NCBI GenBank assembly: GCA_013153635.1
Contig: JAADDZ010000009.1
Location: 1-64,000, forward strand
DNA from: Aquificota bacterium
GTDB lineage: Bacteria; Aquificota; Aquificia; Aquificales; Hydrogenothermaceae
Length of the DNA stretch: 64,000 bases
Direction of reading: 5' to 3'
Numbering within the stretch: the first letter of the stretch is position 1; the number at the start of each line of letters is the position of its first letter. Made by a program: the position numbers and the translations under genes. Positions 62,179 through 64,000 of this stretch are shown in pieces. The notes beneath the pieces are model-generated. The model had not been told where the DNA came from. It saw nothing but the letters and a program-made list of their open reading frames with translations, and did no database searches.

Positions 62179-62922
62179 TTATAACATTATATCTTTTACT
62201 TTTATTATTCCGTGTAATGCGTTGGTTGTGAATATGTAGTGGGCATTTTTTAGGTCTTTTATAAAGAATCTTCCTTCTACTACTGTAAACCCTTCTTTTC
62301 TTGCTTCTTGTAATATTATTTTTCTGGTTATTCCATCTAATAATCCACAGTCTATAGATGGAGTGTATAGATATTTTCCTTTTACCCAAAAGATATTTGC
62401 TGTGGTTGTTTCTGTTATTTCGTTGTTTTCATTTAGGAATATAGCATCGTCAAAACCTTTTTCTTGAGCATATCTTTTGGCTAGTATGTTTGATTCGTAG
62501 TTTATGGATTTTACTTTTACTAGGGGGTTTGAACTGTGTCTTTTAAATGGGGCTATTGTTAAGGTTATTTCTTTTTTTTCTGGGGGTATGTAGTCTTTTG
62601 CTATTATGAGGAGGTGGCTTTTTTGTGGTTTTGATGCGAGGTATGTATCTCCACTACCGATAAGAATGGTTTTTATGTATAGGTCTTTGTTTTTGTGTTT
62701 TAGTACTGTGTTGTTTATCTGGTTTATATAATCTTCTATAGGAATAGGTGGTATGTTTAGGATTTTTGCTCCATTTATGAGTCTTTTGTGATGATGTTGG
62801 ATATAATTTGGGAGTTTGTTTTTGTATCTAAAGGTCTCAAACACTCCTTCGCCATACATCAGTCCTCTTAGTATTTTCTTATTTAGAAATTGTTTTCCGT
62901 CAAGGGTGATAACTTCCTCCAT
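62179..62922 (-). CDS. Class IV aminotransferase (aminodeoxychorismate lyase or branched-chain type)
   Basis: A 247-aa PLP enzyme. It has GLMYGEGVFETFRYKN at the N-terminus, a Lys in VKSINYESNILAKRYAQ (PLP-binding Lys, near residue 139), and the FLNENNEITETTTANIF and GLLDGITRKIIL motifs. The short length fits PabC (4-amino-4-deoxychorismate lyase), but D-amino-acid and branched-chain aminotransferases share the fold. It overlaps the upstream gene by 23 bases. Confidence 0.8.
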   Translation of the reverse strand: MEEVITLDGKQFLNKKILRGLMYGEGVFETFRYKNKLPNYIQHHHKRLINGAKILNIPPIPIEDYINQINNTVLKHKNKDLYIKTILIGSGDTYLASKPQKSHLLIIAKDYIPPEKKEITLTIAPFKRHSSNPLVKVKSINYESNILAKRYAQEKGFDDAIFLNENNEITETTTANIFWVKGKYLYTPSIDCGLLDGITRKIILQEARKEGFTVVEGRFFIKDLKNAHYIFTTNALHGIIKVKDIML

Positions 62923-64000
62923 TTTTTTCTCCTTTCTTATATATTACACACATTTTATCGAAACCAGACATATCTCCTTGTTGGGCTTTTATAACATATT
63001 TTAATAATGTTAATATACGCGAATCTCCTCTGTTTTTGTATATATATCCACACCATATTTTTTCTGTTTTTGGAAATTTTTTTATGTTATGTTCATAAAT
63101 TATTGCTATATAGGGGATTTTGTGTTTTTTTATCTGACTTATACTCATCTTTCCGTATAGTTTCCTTTGGGCATAAAATATGAGATTGTTTAGAGATTTG
63201 TCTTCTACAAAGATGGGTATTGTTTTATCTGGAACATGCTGTAGAATCAGATTTCCAATTTCTTTGTATGGTCTATATTTTTCTACGATTGGAGAGACAA
63301 ATATTACTAAAAGAAGATAAAAGCTAGTTATAAGGGCTACAGGGATATAGATTATCTTTTTGATGGCTAGTAGCAATATTACTAATAATAGAGTAAATAA
63401 TAGGTATAGTGGAGATATGTTTAGGTGAATAACTCCGTATACTATGTAGGTAGCTATGTATATAGATGGGATTAATATTGCTGTGTAGAATAGGATTCTC
63501 CAGATTTTTTGATGGTTTTTATAGTTTGTTATCATGTATCCAGCAAATATGGACAAGACTGGAAAAGCCTGTAAAAAGTAGTTTGGTATCTTTCCTGCTG
63601 AAAGGGTGAAAATAATGTACATTCCTCCTATCCATGAAAGGAAAAAAGAAAAATGTTTTGTATTTGTTTTTATAGCTGTGATGATGCCTAAAAAGGCTAT
63701 CCATACAAATGGTAAGAAAGCCCACGGGAGTACTTTTATGTAATAAAGGGGTTTTAATTCTCGGAGAAACTCGTCATATCCGGTGGCTCTATGTATAGTT
63801 TCTCTGAATACTTCTTTTATAAGCCATACTCCTTGGTCTAAAAAAGCATACAGATACCACCACCCGCCTATAGTTAAGGTTAGTATTATACCTTTTGGTA
63901 GATTTAGCTTCTTTATCTCTATGGATAGATTTTCTAAAGAGCCTTTTGTTTGAAATATTAAGTACAGAAATACAATAAATCCTATGATGATGTAGTATGG
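62900..64000 (-). CDS. ArnT/PMT-like (GT39-type) membrane glycosyltransferase, 5' end cut off
   Basis: The frame is open on the minus strand from 64000 down to the stop at 62900, without any interruption, so the gene starts beyond the window and about 366 residues are visible. They hold several TM helices and the family pattern FLPFVWIAFLG, then FTLSAGKIPNYFLQAFPVLSI, which matches the Lys-x-Pro-x-Tyr segment of ArnT/PMT-type enzymes. These proteins transfer a sugar from a polyprenyl-phosphate donor to lipid A or protein in the periplasm. The ATG at 63622 is internal and not the start. Confidence 0.8.
   Translation of the reverse strand, partial: PYYIIIGFIVFLYLIFQTKGSLENLSIEIKKLNLPKGIILTLTIGGWWYLYAFLDQGVWLIKEVFRETIHRATGYDEFLRELKPLYYIKVLPWAFLPFVWIAFLGIITAIKTNTKHFSFFLSWIGGMYIIFTLSAGKIPNYFLQAFPVLSIFAGYMITNYKNHQKIWRILFYTAILIPSIYIATYIVYGVIHLNISPLYLLFTLLLVILLLAIKKIIYIPVALITSFYLLLVIFVSPIVEKYRPYKEIGNLILQHVPDKTIPIFVEDKSLNNLIFYAQRKLYGKMSISQIKKHKIPYIAIIYEHNIKKFPKTEKIWCGYIYKNRGDSRILTLLKYVIKAQQGDMSGFDKMCVIYKKGEKNGGSYHP

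Noticed and set aside
63519-63725. A separate 68-aa gene and a gene starting at 63622
   Set aside because: The minus-strand frame of the glycosyltransferase is open from 64000 through 62900, so 63622 is internal and the 68-aa frame is a shadow.
1-64000. CRISPR arrays, insertion sequences, prophage, rRNA genes
   Set aside because: No regularly spaced direct repeats, transposase motifs, phage structural genes or rRNA sequences were seen on either strand.

Overview
Low-G+C (roughly one third by eye) chromosomal DNA from a Gram-negative bacterium. The gene content points to a sulfur-metabolising member of the Aquificota, probably the Hydrogenothermaceae (Sulfurihydrogenibium-like). It includes a stand-alone citryl-CoA lyase-type protein, two periplasmic molybdoenzyme systems next to thiosulfate/rhodanese genes, ResB-type cytochrome c maturation, Pel polysaccharide genes and many short intergenic spacers. 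The taxonomic call is inference from gene content, not a database match. No IS elements, prophage, CRISPR arrays or rRNA genes were seen.

Layout. 1-3 kb: tRNA-Ser, a pseudouridine synthase, an AcpH-like gene and gatB. 3-18.4 kb: a membrane GGDEF-EAL protein that converges on a complete minus-strand Pel exopolysaccharide operon. Its transcription order is patatin-like gene, pelC, pelD, pelE, pelF, pelG, pelA, a 308-aa TM/TPR gene, pelB. A perfect 11-bp inverted repeat lies in front of the operon. 18.5-25.8 kb: type IV pilus motor genes (pilB, pilT, pilC), a thioesterase, a phosphohexomutase and small unknowns. 25.9-32.6 kb: DUF302, 6-phosphofructokinase, SpoVG, ResB, FeoAB behind a palindromic operator, and a citryl-CoA lyase-like protein. 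32.6-34.6 kb: an NtrY-type histidine kinase.

34.6-49.3 kb is the most distinctive part. A recognisable promoter with a long leader drives a periplasmic two-domain rhodanese. Then follow a YeeE/TsuA-type thiosulfate transporter, a 45-aa membrane peptide, a membrane-anchored rhodanese-like protein without the catalytic-loop Cys, and a type II (NarG/EbdA/SerA-like) molybdoenzyme with FeS subunit and a gamma subunit fused to cytochrome c. The last gene is a secreted 149-aa protein. The rhodanese-like protein and this last protein both end in Gly-Cys-Leu. I infer a periplasmic sulfur-oxyanion redox system in which these tails may act as sulfur carriers. After a terminator comes a second, Psr/Sre/Ttr-type molybdoenzyme (FeS, NrfD-type anchor, catalytic subunit) and one TorD-type chaperone.

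49.3-57.7 kb: fabZ, a UbiA prenyltransferase, a HAD phosphatase, a TetR regulator, a DHH phosphoesterase, and a class I ribonucleotide reductase behind two NrdR boxes. The small RNR subunit has Phe at the radical-tyrosine position (class Ic-like). A 48-aa Cys-containing ORF and an outer-membrane porin-like protein follow. 57.8-64 kb: tRNA-Gly behind a consensus promoter, then a minus-strand block of a GT39-type glycosyltransferase (cut by the window end), a class IV aminotransferase, tig, clpP, clpX, engB and a DUF501-like gene.
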